Source: Paraburkholderia sp. BL9I2N2 (GTDB lineage: Bacteria; Pseudomonadota; Gammaproteobacteria; Burkholderiales; Burkholderiaceae). Taken from it: DNA of 64,000 nucleotides. The notes beneath the pieces were generated by a model that was not told where the DNA came from, ran no database searches, and saw only the letters and a program-made list of their open reading frames with translations. Made by a program: the position numbers and the translations under genes. Below are positions 1-8,923 of the stretch, one piece after another. The stretch spans positions 496,001 to 560,000 of the forward strand of contig NZ_SMGP01000003.1 of assembly GCF_004339745.1 (NCBI RefSeq). Reading direction: 5' to 3'. Within the stretch, counting starts at the first letter, position 1, and every line of letters begins with the position of its first letter.

Positions 1-627
1 GCACTCGCTGCCGCGCGGGCGGGCAATGTCGACGTCGTGATCGCGTGTCCGCATTCGGAGACGGCGATCAATGCGAGCGGCGTGCGTTTCGCCGGCTATC
101 CGGGCTTCGTCGCGCAGCAGATGGGCGTGCCGGCTGACGACGTGTATCTGCTGCTGATCGGCGGCGGCCTGCGCATCGTTCATGCGACCTTGCACGAAGG
201 CATTGGTTCGGCGCTCGCGCGGCTCGATCAGCGCCACATCGTACGCGCCGCGCGAGCCGCCGCGCAAACGCTGCAATTGATGGGCATCGAGCGCCCGGTG
301 GTCGGCCTGATGGGCATCAATCCGCACGCGGGCGAAGGCGGGCTGTTTGGCCGCGAGGACATCGACATCACCGAACCCGCCGCGCGGCAGTTGCGCGACG
401 AGGGCATTGCCGTGATCGGACCGGACGGCGCGGATCTGTTGCTGACGAATCCCGATGTCGACGTGTTCGTCGCGATGTATCACGACCAGGGGCACATTCC
501 CGTCAAGCTGCGCGCGGGCCGCCATAGCGCGGCGCTGTCGATCGGCGCGGGCGTGATGTTCTCGAGCGTCGGCCACGGCAGCGGCTTCGACATCGCGGGC
601 AGGCTGCGAGGGTGTCCAGATGTTTGA
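1..627 (+). pseudogene. pdxA: PdxA-family 4-hydroxythreonine-4-phosphate dehydrogenase, cut by left edge and 3'-truncated
   Basis: The open frame enters from the left edge and reads as the middle and C-terminal part of PdxA, an NAD-dependent metal enzyme that oxidises 4-phosphohydroxy-threonine. PdxA2-type paralogues act on four-carbon acid sugar phosphates. Visible family blocks are LMGINPHAGEGG and the metal-binding stretch MYHDQGHIPVK. The frame is normal up to HGSGFDIAG, where family members usually continue for roughly 50 more residues; here it runs into RLRGCPDV and a stop at 627. The 3' end therefore looks lost, and the c-di-GMP gene starts 92 bp later. An N-terminal part lies outside the window. 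Whether the paralogue was for vitamin B6 or for sugar-acid catabolism cannot be decided, though the sugar-acid genes nearby favour the latter. Confidence 0.75.
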
Positions 628-718
628 GGTGGCGGCAAAGGCGGTTAGAATGCGATGAGCCCACGGTATCCGCACAAGCGATGCCTTTGGCTCCGACGCG
701 AACAGAAGGCACAAAAAA

Positions 719-2425
719 ATGGAACGACAGACTGACTCTCGTCCTCCCCGCCCGACAGATGCCGACGCCCGACAGCCTGCACCGCCCCACCTGGCCGACA
801 TGCTTGATAGCCTGAGCGACGGATTCATGTCGATAGACAGATCGTGGCGCTTCAGCTACATGAACCATACCGCTGAACGATACTTGCAGCGGGACCGGCA
901 AAATCTGCTCGGACGTGACATATGGCAGTGTTACCCGGACCTGGTAGATTCTGGCTACTATCGCGCCTATCAGCAGACGGCGGCAACGGGACTGCCGGGC
1001 CGGCACACTGACTATTACGCACCGCTCGGCGCGTGGTTTGAGGCTCGTTCATTTGCCCACGACGATGGCATCACGGTGCTTTTCCGCGACGTCACGCGCG
1101 AACACGAGCACGCGGCGCAGCTGGAATTTGAAGCTAGTTACGACTATCTGACTGGTCTGGCCAACCGGCGCAAGTGCATGGAGGTGCTATCGCGCGCGGT
1201 CGCTGAGGCTGCTTCAACGGGCTTTACGCATGGTGCTTCCCTGGCGGTGCTGTTTGTTGACCTGGACCATTTCAAGGAAGTCAACGACGCGTTCGGTCAT
1301 GCTGTCGGCGATGATCTGTTGCGCGGCTTTGCGAAAAGGCTTCTGGCAATTCTTGACCCTGATTTTTTCGCCGCGCGCGTCGGGGGTGACGAGTTCGTTC
1401 TCTTGTTACGCAATACTACTGAAAGCGCGGCAGAAGCGTTCGCGCACGCGGTGCTCAGCGAGCTCGCAATGCCATTTGAAGCATGTGGAAGGGCTGTCTC
1501 CCTGTCGGCCAGCATTGGCATCGCGCTACTGAGAGATGCACCGGAATCAGCCGAGGCGTTGCTGAGTCATGCCGATACCGCCATGTACGCAGCGAAGTCA
1601 TCTGGCCGGTTTCAGGTATGCGCGTACGATGGGACCCTCGACCAGGGCATGCGTGACCGCCTTGCTTTGCGCATCGATCTTCGTGAGGCATTTGCGGCGA
1701 ACCAGTTCGAGCTTCATTTCCAGCCTCAGATAGCACTCGCGGACGCTTCCCCAATCGGCGTCGAGGCGCTCCTTCGCTGGCGTCATCCTGAACGAGGCCT
1801 GCTCACGCCGTACGCATTCCTGGATGTGTTACTTGAGTCCCCATATGAAGGCGCCCTCGTCGAATGGCTGCTCAATGCAGTTTGCCAGCATATCGGTGCA
1901 TGGAGACGGCTGGGTGTATCCGTACCGCGGATCAGTCTCAATCTGTCGGCTCGGCAACTTCTCGGTGCGGGACTTACAGATAGGATTCTCCATATCGCGA
2001 GGGCACACGACGTCTCCCCCGCAATGCTCGATATTGAAGTCACGGAGGACTCTCTAGTGAGCGATATCGAAAAGGCAACGTCCGTTCTTGCCGCGCTGAA
2101 GCAAGCCGGCATATCCACATCGCTGGACGACTTCGGATCTGGATACTCCAGTCTCGGCTATCTGCTCCGGCTGCCTATCGACACGCTGAAGATCGACAAG
2201 TCGTTTGTTCGAGCGCTGGTCGATTCAGAGAAAGCGTCTGCGGTCATCCGAGGCATTATCGGTCTCGCTCGTTCACTGGGAATGAAAACTGTCGCGGAAG
2301 GCGTGGAGTACCCACATCAGGTCGCAGAGTTGAAGGACGCCGGATGCGATTCCATTCAGGGTTATCTGGTCAGCCGCCCGCTTGACTCGAAGGCCCTGGT
2401 GGAATTCATGCTGCGTTTGGGATAG
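719..2425 (+). CDS. PAS-GGDEF-EAL cyclic-di-GMP turnover protein
   Basis: A 568-residue cytoplasmic protein with no membrane segment. A PAS-like sensory domain spans roughly residues 25-130 (LADMLDSLSDGFMSID to FRDVTREHEH). A diguanylate cyclase domain follows with an intact GGDEF at 222-226, then an EAL phosphodiesterase domain with E349-A350-L351. The EAL domain keeps LNLSARQL, DDFGSGYSS, KIDKSFV and AEGVE, so the phosphodiesterase should be active. The position of the usual RxxD inhibitory site before GGDEF reads DPDF, so c-di-GMP product inhibition at that site looks absent. The gene stands alone between the broken pdxA and the uxuA operon. A bifunctional enzyme, or a PDE with GTP-sensing GGDEF, are both possible. 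Confidence 0.9.
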   Translation: MERQTDSRPPRPTDADARQPAPPHLADMLDSLSDGFMSIDRSWRFSYMNHTAERYLQRDRQNLLGRDIWQCYPDLVDSGYYRAYQQTAATGLPGRHTDYYAPLGAWFEARSFAHDDGITVLFRDVTREHEHAAQLEFEASYDYLTGLANRRKCMEVLSRAVAEAASTGFTHGASLAVLFVDLDHFKEVNDAFGHAVGDDLLRGFAKRLLAILDPDFFAARVGGDEFVLLLRNTTESAAEAFAHAVLSELAMPFEACGRAVSLSASIGIALLRDAPESAEALLSHADTAMYAAKSSGRFQVCAYDGTLDQGMRDRLALRIDLREAFAANQFELHFQPQIALADASPIGVEALLRWRHPERGLLTPYAFLDVLLESPYEGALVEWLLNAVCQHIGAWRRLGVSVPRISLNLSARQLLGAGLTDRILHIARAHDVSPAMLDIEVTEDSLVSDIEKATSVLAALKQAGISTSLDDFGSGYSSLGYLLRLPIDTLKIDKSFVRALVDSEKASAVIRGIIGLARSLGMKTVAEGVEYPHQVAELKDAGCDSIQGYLVSRPLDSKALVEFMLRLG

Positions 2426-3045
2426 CGCCAAACGGAATTGATGTTCGCGCGCTGCTGGCGCGGTGAGCGTCAACCAAGTGAATTGGCCGCCCGGCCTCGT
2501 CAACCACGTCAATATCGCTGTCCTACTGGACACGCACTACGCAGTGATCGGCGCAAATTCAGCAATCCCCGCACGCGCGTCACGAAGGCTGACGCGATCA
2601 TCTATCGGGCAAGCCAGCTCGACTGTAAGAACTTTTCGATCGCTGCTGTCCGAATTAGCGATATCGATTCGCCCGCGTCGCGCAACGTGTTTTATGTCGA
2701 GGAGCGCGCCATCGACTTATGTAGCACTGCAGCCGTTGGCTGAGCGAGAGGAAGACTGGGAACTGAACGAGTCGCGCGTGCTGTATCTGACAGCAGACGG
2801 GCGGCAAGCTTGCATCTCCATGTATTCCATAATCGTATAGATAATGTATTAATGTTCATTATAAATGCATGTCGATCGCCGCTAGTATGCAAAGTCCCTG
2901 CTGTGCCCCTGCGTGAAACCAACAGGCGCACGGCGTCGATCCGACGCCTCGCCGCGCTGGACCAACGCGGAAAGGCCGAACCAACCATTCACTGATACGC
3001 AGCGTCGTTGAAGGCGCAGCGAGCGTGTGAGGAGGAGACTCGAAC
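2426..3045. other. Intergenic region before uxuA
   Basis: No convincing gene is seen on either strand between the c-di-GMP gene and uxuA. Short open frames around 2438-2840 have no family features that I recognise. The right part carries the AT-rich regulatory stretch listed separately (2813-2893) and, just before uxuA, a strong ribosome binding site (GAGGAGG near 3029). Confidence 0.5.
2813..2893 (+). promoter_or_regulatory. Upstream regulatory region of uxuA-uxuB-iolB, near-copy of the LysR/M24 intergenic region
   Basis: This AT-rich stretch aligns without large gaps to 7487-7567. Shared blocks are TCTCCATGTATTCC, TATAGAT, TTCATTATAAA, GCAT-TCGATCG and TATGCA. At the other site it lies between the LysR gene and the M24 gene, so it should carry LysR operator and promoter sequences. 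Its presence ~150 bp upstream of uxuA suggests that the same LysR protein controls both operons. Confidence 0.6.
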
Positions 3046-4104
3046 GTGAAAATGACCTTTCGCTGGTATGGCGACACGGACCCCGTGCCGCTCGCGTATA
3101 TCCGCCAGATCCCGGGCATGGTCGGGGTCGTCTCGGCGGTCTACGACGTGCCTGTGGGCGAGGTGTGGCCGATCGACAGGATCCTGTCGCTGAAAGAGAA
3201 GATCGAGGCTCACGGTCTGACACTGGAAGTGATAGAAAGCGTGCCGGTGCACGAGGACATCAAGCTCGGCAAACCGACGCGCGACACGCTCATTTCCAAC
3301 TACGGCCAGTCGCTGCGTAACCTCGGCGCCTGCGGTGTGAAGGTGGTCTGCTACAACTTCATGCCGGTTTTCGACTGGACCCGCACCTCGCTGGAAATGC
3401 GCCTGCCCGACGGATCGACGACGCTCGCGTTCGACACGCAAGCGATCCGCGAGCTCGACGTCAGCCAAGGTATCCAGTTGCCCGGCTGGGACGCGAGCTA
3501 TCGGCCCGAGCAATTGAAAGCCCTGCTGTGCGAGTACGAAGCGCTTGACGAAGCCGGTCTCTGGGCCAATCTCGACTACTTTCTGCGCGCGATTATTCCG
3601 GTGGCCAAAGAAGCCGGCATCAAGATGGCGATCCACCCCGACGATCCGCCGCGGCCGATTTTCGGCCTGCCGCGCATCGTGAAGAATCGCGCTGACCTGC
3701 AGCGCGTGCTGGCTATCGTCGACGATCCCGCCAATGGCCTGACGCTGTGTTCGGGGTCGCTGGGCGCGGACCTGCAGAACGATATTCCGGCACTGGTGCG
3801 CGAGTTCGGCGCACGTGGCCGGATTCATTTTGCCCACCTGCGCAACGTGCAAACCAATGCCGCGGGCGACTTTCATGAGACTTCGCATCGCTCGGCCGAT
3901 GGCTCACTCGACATGGCGGAAATCGTCAAAGCCTATTTCGAAACCGGCTTTGACGGCTATGCAAGGCCGGACCATGGGCGAATGATCTGGGGCGAAACGG
4001 GCCGCGCCGGCTACGGGCTATTCGACAGAGCGCTGGGTGCGGTCTACCTGAACGGCATCTGGGAAGGTCTCGCCAAACATCCGGCCGATCATGCGGCTGA
4101 GTAA
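3046..4104 (+). CDS. uxuA: Mannonate dehydratase
   Basis: UxuA dehydrates D-mannonate to 2-keto-3-deoxygluconate in the hexuronate pathway. The 352-residue TIM-barrel protein starts MTFRWYGDTDPV and keeps the metal-site elements of the family: HPDDPP, the Cys in LCSGSLGADLQND, and FAHLRN. The C-terminal block GYARPDHGRMIWGE is also typical. I chose the GTG at 3046 because GAGGAGG ends about 10 bases upstream; the ATG two codons later is an alternative. The gene overlaps uxuB by 14 bases, so the two are co-translated. The upstream region shares the putative LysR-controlled element. Confidence 0.93.
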   Translation: MKMTFRWYGDTDPVPLAYIRQIPGMVGVVSAVYDVPVGEVWPIDRILSLKEKIEAHGLTLEVIESVPVHEDIKLGKPTRDTLISNYGQSLRNLGACGVKVVCYNFMPVFDWTRTSLEMRLPDGSTTLAFDTQAIRELDVSQGIQLPGWDASYRPEQLKALLCEYEALDEAGLWANLDYFLRAIIPVAKEAGIKMAIHPDDPPRPIFGLPRIVKNRADLQRVLAIVDDPANGLTLCSGSLGADLQNDIPALVREFGARGRIHFAHLRNVQTNAAGDFHETSHRSADGSLDMAEIVKAYFETGFDGYARPDHGRMIWGETGRAGYGLFDRALGAVYLNGIWEGLAKHPADHAAE

Positions 4105-5569
4105 TGCCGCCCTGGCTTCGCTCGCGGCGCGCGCTGCTGGCGAAGTCGTCGTTCCCGCCTACGATCGCGCGAGCCTTGCACCGGGCATTGTCCATCTGGG
4201 CCTCGGGGCGTTTCATCGTGCGCACCAGGCGGTCTACACCGAGCACACGTTGTGTGCTGGCGATCACCGCTGGGGTATCGTCGGCGTGTCGTTGCGGCGT
4301 GCAGACACGTCGGAGGCGCTCGCTCCGCAAGATCATCTGTATGCGGTGGATGTGGGCGACGGCACCGCGGATTCGTTCCAGGTCATCGGTGCGCTGATTG
4401 CTTCGCTGGTCGCGCCGCAGTCTCCCGCCGCCGTGCTCGACGCGATGACCGATCCGCGCTGTCATATCGTCAGCCTGACGATCACCGAGAAGGGCTATTG
4501 CCGCAATCCGGCCAGCGGTGCATTGCAGTTCGATCATCCCGACATTGCCCATGATCTGCGCGAGGCCGCCGCGCCCCGAAGCGCGATCGGCTTCGTCGTG
4601 CGCGCGCTGGCGCTGCGCCGCGCGGCCGGTCTGGGCCCGTTCACCGTGCTGTCGTGCGACAACCTGCCGTCCAACGGCGATACGATGCGCGCGTTGACGC
4701 TGGCGTTCGCGCGCGAAACGGATCCTGTGCTGGCCGACTGGATCGAGCAAGAGGGCGCATTTCCCAACACGATGGTGGATCGGATCGTGCCGCTCACCAC
4801 CAACGCCGACCGTATGCGCGTAGCGAAGCAACTCGGTGCCGACGATGCGTGGCCGGTGATGACCGAGCCGTTTTCGCAGTGGGTGATCGAGGACCACTTC
4901 GTGGGACCGCGGCCGGCGTGGGAACGCGCAGGCGCGACACTCGTGGATGACGCGCGCCCCTACGAGCAGGCCAAATTGCGGATGTTGAACGGCGCGCATT
5001 CGGCGCTCGCGTACCTCGGGTCGCTGGTTGGCTATGACACCGTCGATCAGGCGATCGGCGCACCGGCGGTGCTGAACTTTGTCGAAAGCATGTTGCGCGA
5101 CGAGGTAGAGCCGACGCTGTCGCGACCCGCTTTGGCCACCTATCGCGCTGAACTGTTCGCGCGTTTTCGCAACACCGCGCTAGATCACCGCTTGCAACAG
5201 ATCGCGACCGACGGCTCGCAGAAACTGCCGCAGCGCTGGCTGGAAAGCGTGCGCGCCAACTTGAAAAGCGGCGCGCCGACCGAACGTCTTGCCTTTGTGC
5301 TGGCCGGCTGGATCGCGTACCTCAGCGGTCAGGACGAGACAGGGCGCACTTACGCGATCGCGGATCCCCTCGCCGACACACTGACCGAAGCGGTCCGCGC
5401 GACCTTGCACGCGGATGCCGTCGATACGGTACGAACACTGTTCGAAATCGAGTCGATTTTCGGAGGCGATCTGCGCGCGCACCCGCGTTTCGTCGCGCAA
5501 GTCGCACGCCATCTGGCGGCGATTCGTGCACAAGGCGTCGTCAAAGCGATGGGCGCTTTTACCGCTTGA
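4091..5569 (+). CDS. uxuB: Mannitol dehydrogenase-family D-mannonate oxidoreductase (fructuronate reductase)
   Basis: A 492-residue NAD(P)-dependent polyol/uronate dehydrogenase of the UxuB/MtlK family. The N-terminal nucleotide-binding domain shows GIVHLGLGAFHRAHQ, and the catalytic K-x4-N-x2-H pattern appears in KLRMLNGAHS. Next to mannonate dehydratase the expected reaction is reversible reduction of D-fructuronate to D-mannonate. Family members also act on mannitol, arabinitol or tagaturonate, and sequence alone does not fix the substrate. It overlaps uxuA by 14 bases and is followed 69 bases later by iolB, so the three look like one operon. Confidence 0.88.
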   Translation: MRLSNAALASLAARAAGEVVVPAYDRASLAPGIVHLGLGAFHRAHQAVYTEHTLCAGDHRWGIVGVSLRRADTSEALAPQDHLYAVDVGDGTADSFQVIGALIASLVAPQSPAAVLDAMTDPRCHIVSLTITEKGYCRNPASGALQFDHPDIAHDLREAAAPRSAIGFVVRALALRRAAGLGPFTVLSCDNLPSNGDTMRALTLAFARETDPVLADWIEQEGAFPNTMVDRIVPLTTNADRMRVAKQLGADDAWPVMTEPFSQWVIEDHFVGPRPAWERAGATLVDDARPYEQAKLRMLNGAHSALAYLGSLVGYDTVDQAIGAPAVLNFVESMLRDEVEPTLSRPALATYRAELFARFRNTALDHRLQQIATDGSQKLPQRWLESVRANLKSGAPTERLAFVLAGWIAYLSGQDETGRTYAIADPLADTLTEAVRATLHADAVDTVRTLFEIESIFGGDLRAHPRFVAQVARHLAAIRAQGVVKAMGAFTA

Positions 5570-5638
5570 GGCCATGCACGTGGCCGCAGCAACCGCCGCG
5601 TTCTGCCGGCTAGTAGCCCTAAATAATTGGAGGAACAC

Positions 5639-6469
5639 ATGAGCGACCTGCTCGTCAAACCGTCAAAGCATGCCGAAGACGGCCAGATCATCCATATCAC
5701 GCCGGCGAGCGCCGGCTGGCAATACGTCGGCTTCGATGTTTTCGACCTGATGCCCGGCGCGACGGTGACTCGGGAGACGGGCGATCGCGAAGTCGTGGTC
5801 GTGCTCGTCAAGGGGCACGCAATAGTCGGTTGCGAAGGACTCGCGAGCCGCGAGATCGGCGCACGGATGTCACCGTTCGATGGCGCGCCGTGGTCCATGT
5901 ATGTGCCGCCGCATACGCGCTACACGATCCTGGCGACGGACGACGTCGAACTCGGAATCTGCTCCGCGCCCGCGAAGGGCGGTCTGCCGCCGCGCTTCAT
6001 TGCACCTCGCGAGGTCAAGCAGGAAACCCGCGGCGCTGGCGCCAACCTGCGTCACGTGCGGCACATCCTTCCGGAAACCGAGCCGGCGGAGAGCTTGCTG
6101 GTGGTGGAATCGGTGACGCCCGCGGGCAACTGGTCGAGCTACCCGCCGCATCGCCACGATACCGACGATGGCGAGCAGCAGACCTATCTCGAGGAAACCT
6201 ATTACCACCGCGTCTCGCCGCCGCAGGGCTTCGCGATTCAGCGCGTCTATACCGACGACCGCAGTCTCGACGAAACGCTCGCGGCGTACGACAAGCATGT
6301 CGTGCTGGTGCCGCGCGGCTATCATCCGGTTGCGGCCGCGCACGGCTACGACCTCTACTACCTGAATGTGATGGCCGGTCCACGTCGCACCTGGCACGTG
6401 CACAACGAGCCGGCGCATGAATGGTTACTACAGTCCGGCGCAGGGGTCGCGGCGGACGGCGTGCGCTGA
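5639..6469 (+). CDS. iolB: IolB-type 5-deoxy-glucuronate isomerase
   Basis: A 276-residue bicupin metal isomerase of the IolB family, which normally converts 5-deoxy-D-glucuronate to 5-dehydro-2-deoxygluconate in inositol breakdown. The second cupin keeps the metal ligands in PPHRHDTDDGEQQTYLEE and the later His in GYHPVAAAHGYDLYYLNV. The ATG at 5639 is preceded by GGAGGA (5629-5634), which decides the start over an upstream TTG. No other iol gene is present. Its place behind uxuA and uxuB suggests a uronate-pathway role, possibly aldose-ketose isomerisation of glucuronate in place of UxaC. That is inference. Confidence 0.9.
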   Translation: MSDLLVKPSKHAEDGQIIHITPASAGWQYVGFDVFDLMPGATVTRETGDREVVVVLVKGHAIVGCEGLASREIGARMSPFDGAPWSMYVPPHTRYTILATDDVELGICSAPAKGGLPPRFIAPREVKQETRGAGANLRHVRHILPETEPAESLLVVESVTPAGNWSSYPPHRHDTDDGEQQTYLEETYYHRVSPPQGFAIQRVYTDDRSLDETLAAYDKHVVLVPRGYHPVAAAHGYDLYYLNVMAGPRRTWHVHNEPAHEWLLQSGAGVAADGVR

Positions 6470-6485
6470 GTCCCGTCGCGGTAAG

Positions 6486-7481
6486 TCAGTCGCTTTCGGC
6501 GTCGGGGCCTTGGGTATCGAATCCGGCGGCCTCGCGCAGCGCTTGCAGCATCGCCCGCGCACCCGGTGAGAGCCTGTCGCCGCGCCGCGTGACGATGCCC
6601 GCCGGTCCGAGCTTCAGATCGAGTTCGAACGGTAGCGGTTCGAGCGCGCCGGCAATGCAATACGGCCGCACCGGCTCGCGCGCAAGCGGCGCGATCATAT
6701 CGCTCATTTGCAGCAGACTCGTGATGACAGGTAGCGACGAACTCTCGACCACATCCGTCGGCAACGCGAGCTGCAGTTCGAGAAAAAGTTGCGTGAACTG
6801 ATTGCGCATCACGTTGCCTTTCGGCGGCAAGATCCACGTTTGCGGCGCCAGTTCGTCCCAGCTCAGAGCCTTGCGCTTGACGAGCGGATGGCCAGCGCGT
6901 GCGAACAGCGCGTGCTGTGCTTCTGCGAGCGGGGCGTAGTGCAGTTCCGCCAGATCGTCCGGATTGCGGATTCGCGCCACGATCATATCCAGCTTGCCTT
7001 CCTGCAGACGCTGCACCAGCACCTCGCTGAACTCCATCTCGATGTTGATGCGAATCTGCGGAAAGCGTTTCTTGAGTAGCGCCACGGCTTGCGGCACGAG
7101 ATTGGTGGCCGCCGTGACCTCGGTGCCGATCATCGCCTGCCCGGTCAGGCCGGCTTTGAGCGCGGACACTTCGTCGTACGCGTGCCGCAACTCCGCCAGC
7201 ACGCTGCGCGCATGGCGGATCAGCACCTCGCCGTACCAGGTGGGCTCGACACCGCGCGGATGCCGTTCGAACAATGGCACACCCATCGTCTCTTCCAGTT
7301 CTCGCAGCAACTTGGTCGCCCCGGGCTGCGTCATGTGCGCGGCGTCCGCCGCGCGCAATACCGAGCGATGGATGTCGAGCTGAACGATCAGGGCCAATTG
7401 GCGCGTCTTCAGACGTGTGGGGTCGAAGCGGCCCGTCGCGATCGTCCCCGCGCCGCCGTCCGGATGAATTGCCGAGGTCAC
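6486..7481 (-). CDS. LysR-family transcriptional regulator
   Basis: A 331-residue LysR regulator with the winged helix-turn-helix at roughly residues 25-85 (RLKTRQLALIVQLDIHRSV, TQPGATKLLRELE, GVPLFERHPRG) and a type-2 periplasmic-binding-like effector domain. It resembles the GbpR-like subgroup associated with sugar-acid regulons. The start is a GTG at 7481, with a GGAGA ribosome binding site about eight bases before it. It is divergent from the M24 gene, with 186 bp between them, and its 3' end lies 16 bases from convergent iolB. The duplicated upstream element suggests control of both flanking operons. Confidence 0.9.
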   Translation of the reverse strand: MTSAIHPDGGAGTIATGRFDPTRLKTRQLALIVQLDIHRSVLRAADAAHMTQPGATKLLRELEETMGVPLFERHPRGVEPTWYGEVLIRHARSVLAELRHAYDEVSALKAGLTGQAMIGTEVTAATNLVPQAVALLKKRFPQIRINIEMEFSEVLVQRLQEGKLDMIVARIRNPDDLAELHYAPLAEAQHALFARAGHPLVKRKALSWDELAPQTWILPPKGNVMRNQFTQLFLELQLALPTDVVESSSLPVITSLLQMSDMIAPLAREPVRPYCIAGALEPLPFELDLKLGPAGIVTRRGDRLSPGARAMLQALREAAGFDTQGPDAESD

Positions 7482-7486
7482 GATGT

Positions 7487-7567
7487 CGTCTCCATGTATT
7501 CCGTATTGATATAGATTTTGCGTTATTTTTCATTATAAAAGCATATCGATCGATTCTACTATGCATC
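7487..7567. promoter_or_regulatory. LysR/M24 divergent control region, copy 2 of the shared element
   Basis: AT-rich region between the divergent LysR and M24 genes, matching 2813-2893 in several blocks. The edge nearest LysR includes that gene's ribosome binding site (GGAGA on the minus strand). This block is also conserved upstream of uxuA, where no LysR gene begins, so the copy probably arose by duplication of the whole control region. Confidence 0.6.
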
Positions 7568-7667
7568 AGACGCCCTGCATTCCAAGGCGGGCGGTTTCCC
7601 ATCATGGGCATCGAGAACGGCTGCATCCAGCATCCGCGCATGCAGCCGCACAGGAGACGAAGAAGCA

Positions 7668-8834
7668 ATGAACATCCGTACCGCAGATATCCCGCCGGAA
7701 GGCATCACTACCGACGAGTTCCTCGGCCGCGTCGCCAAGGTCCGCAGCGCTCTCGACGAGGCGGGCCTGGTCGGCCTGCTCGCTTTCGGCGATTGCTGGC
7801 GTGGCGCGAACATCGGCTACTTCACCGAGTTCCGTCCGCTCGACGGCGTATCGGACATTGCCAACGCGATCCTGCTGCTGCCAGTAGACGGCGACCCCGT
7901 GCTGTTCGTGTCGGATCAATGCTTCGACTACGCGACGAGCGTGACCGCCTTCGAGGTGCGCAGCCTGCGAGAAGTCACGCAACAGGTGCAGGCGTTTTCG
8001 GCGCGGCACCGCAGCGGCACGGTCGGCCTTGCCGGCGCCGCCTATATCCCCGCGGACCTGCTGCAGCGCCTGAACGCTGGTCTCGGCGAACTGAAGCTCG
8101 AACCGACGATGGTGCTGGCCGAAATCAAGGCGATCAAGAGCGACGCCGAAGTGGCGCTGATGCGCAAAGCTGCCGCCTTGACCGATTCGGCGATGGCCGC
8201 GATTCGCGACGCGCTCGCCGACGGCCGTCCCTACATCGAGCGTGAACTCGCTCTAATCGCTGACCGTGCGATGCTCGCGGGAGGAGCAGACCGGACCGCG
8301 TTCGATTCGATGGTGCAATCCGGTCCGCGCTCGGCGTATAACCTGGCGCGTCCCACCGACCGCATCCTGCAACCGGGCGACCTGATCATGACGGACATCG
8401 GTGCGCGTTATCGTGGGTACGTCGCCGATGGCGGACGCGGTTTCACCTACGGTCCGGCGAATCCCGAGAAGATGGCGATCGTCGCGGCAGCGGCGCGCGC
8501 GGTCGAAGCGGGGCTGGCCGCCGCGCGTCCCGGCATGGCGGCCATGGAACTGAACGCGGTGATCCAGCAGGCGCTGGTGAAGTCGAACTACGAGCAATAC
8601 TCGAGCGAAGCGCGCGGCCATGGCACCGGTCACGGCACCGGTATGGATCCGGAAGAAGAAGCGCCATGGATCGGGCCGGGCAACAAGACCGTGCTGCAGG
8701 AAAACATGGTCTTCACCTTGAAGGCGACGATCACGGTGCCGAACGTCGGCGGTTTGCGCACGGAACGTATCGTGCGGTTGACCTCGGGCGGCGTCGAAAC
8801 GCTCGACCAGTTCCCGATGGAACTGCACTGGTGA
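7668..8834 (+). CDS. M24-family metallopeptidase-like protein with an altered metal site
   Basis: A 388-residue creatinase/aminopeptidase P-fold protein: N-terminal creatinase-type domain (about 1-150), then the pita-bread M24 domain. Metal ligands can be read at D243 (MTDIGARYRGY), D254 (VADGG), H322 (HGTGHGTG) and E366 (RTERIV). The expected fourth ligand, the Glu of the usual MVxTxEPG motif, is Lys352 here (NMVFTLKAT). A normal dinuclear site is therefore doubtful, and the enzyme may be a creatinase-like or ectoine-hydrolase-like C-N hydrolase instead of a true peptidase. A GAGACGAAG-type ribosome binding site precedes the ATG. It is followed by a transporter, probably for its substrate. 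Confidence 0.85.
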   Translation: MNIRTADIPPEGITTDEFLGRVAKVRSALDEAGLVGLLAFGDCWRGANIGYFTEFRPLDGVSDIANAILLLPVDGDPVLFVSDQCFDYATSVTAFEVRSLREVTQQVQAFSARHRSGTVGLAGAAYIPADLLQRLNAGLGELKLEPTMVLAEIKAIKSDAEVALMRKAAALTDSAMAAIRDALADGRPYIERELALIADRAMLAGGADRTAFDSMVQSGPRSAYNLARPTDRILQPGDLIMTDIGARYRGYVADGGRGFTYGPANPEKMAIVAAAARAVEAGLAAARPGMAAMELNAVIQQALVKSNYEQYSSEARGHGTGHGTGMDPEEEAPWIGPGNKTVLQENMVFTLKATITVPNVGGLRTERIVRLTSGGVETLDQFPMELHW

Positions 8835-8854
8835 GTGCAGCGAATTTAACGTAA

Positions 8855-8883
8855 CGTGCCGGCGAATCCGCGCCGCCGGCACG
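8855..8883. other. Ten-base-pair hairpin between M24 and MFS genes
   Basis: CGTGCCGGCG at 8855-8864 pairs perfectly with CGCCGGCACG at 8874-8883 around a nine-base loop. There is no T-run after it, so it is more likely a processing or attenuating hairpin within the M24-MFS operon than a strong terminator. Confidence 0.5.
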
Positions 8884-8923
8884 CAGCAGTTCAAGACATA
8901 GATTCCCAGAGAAGGGAGGAGAC

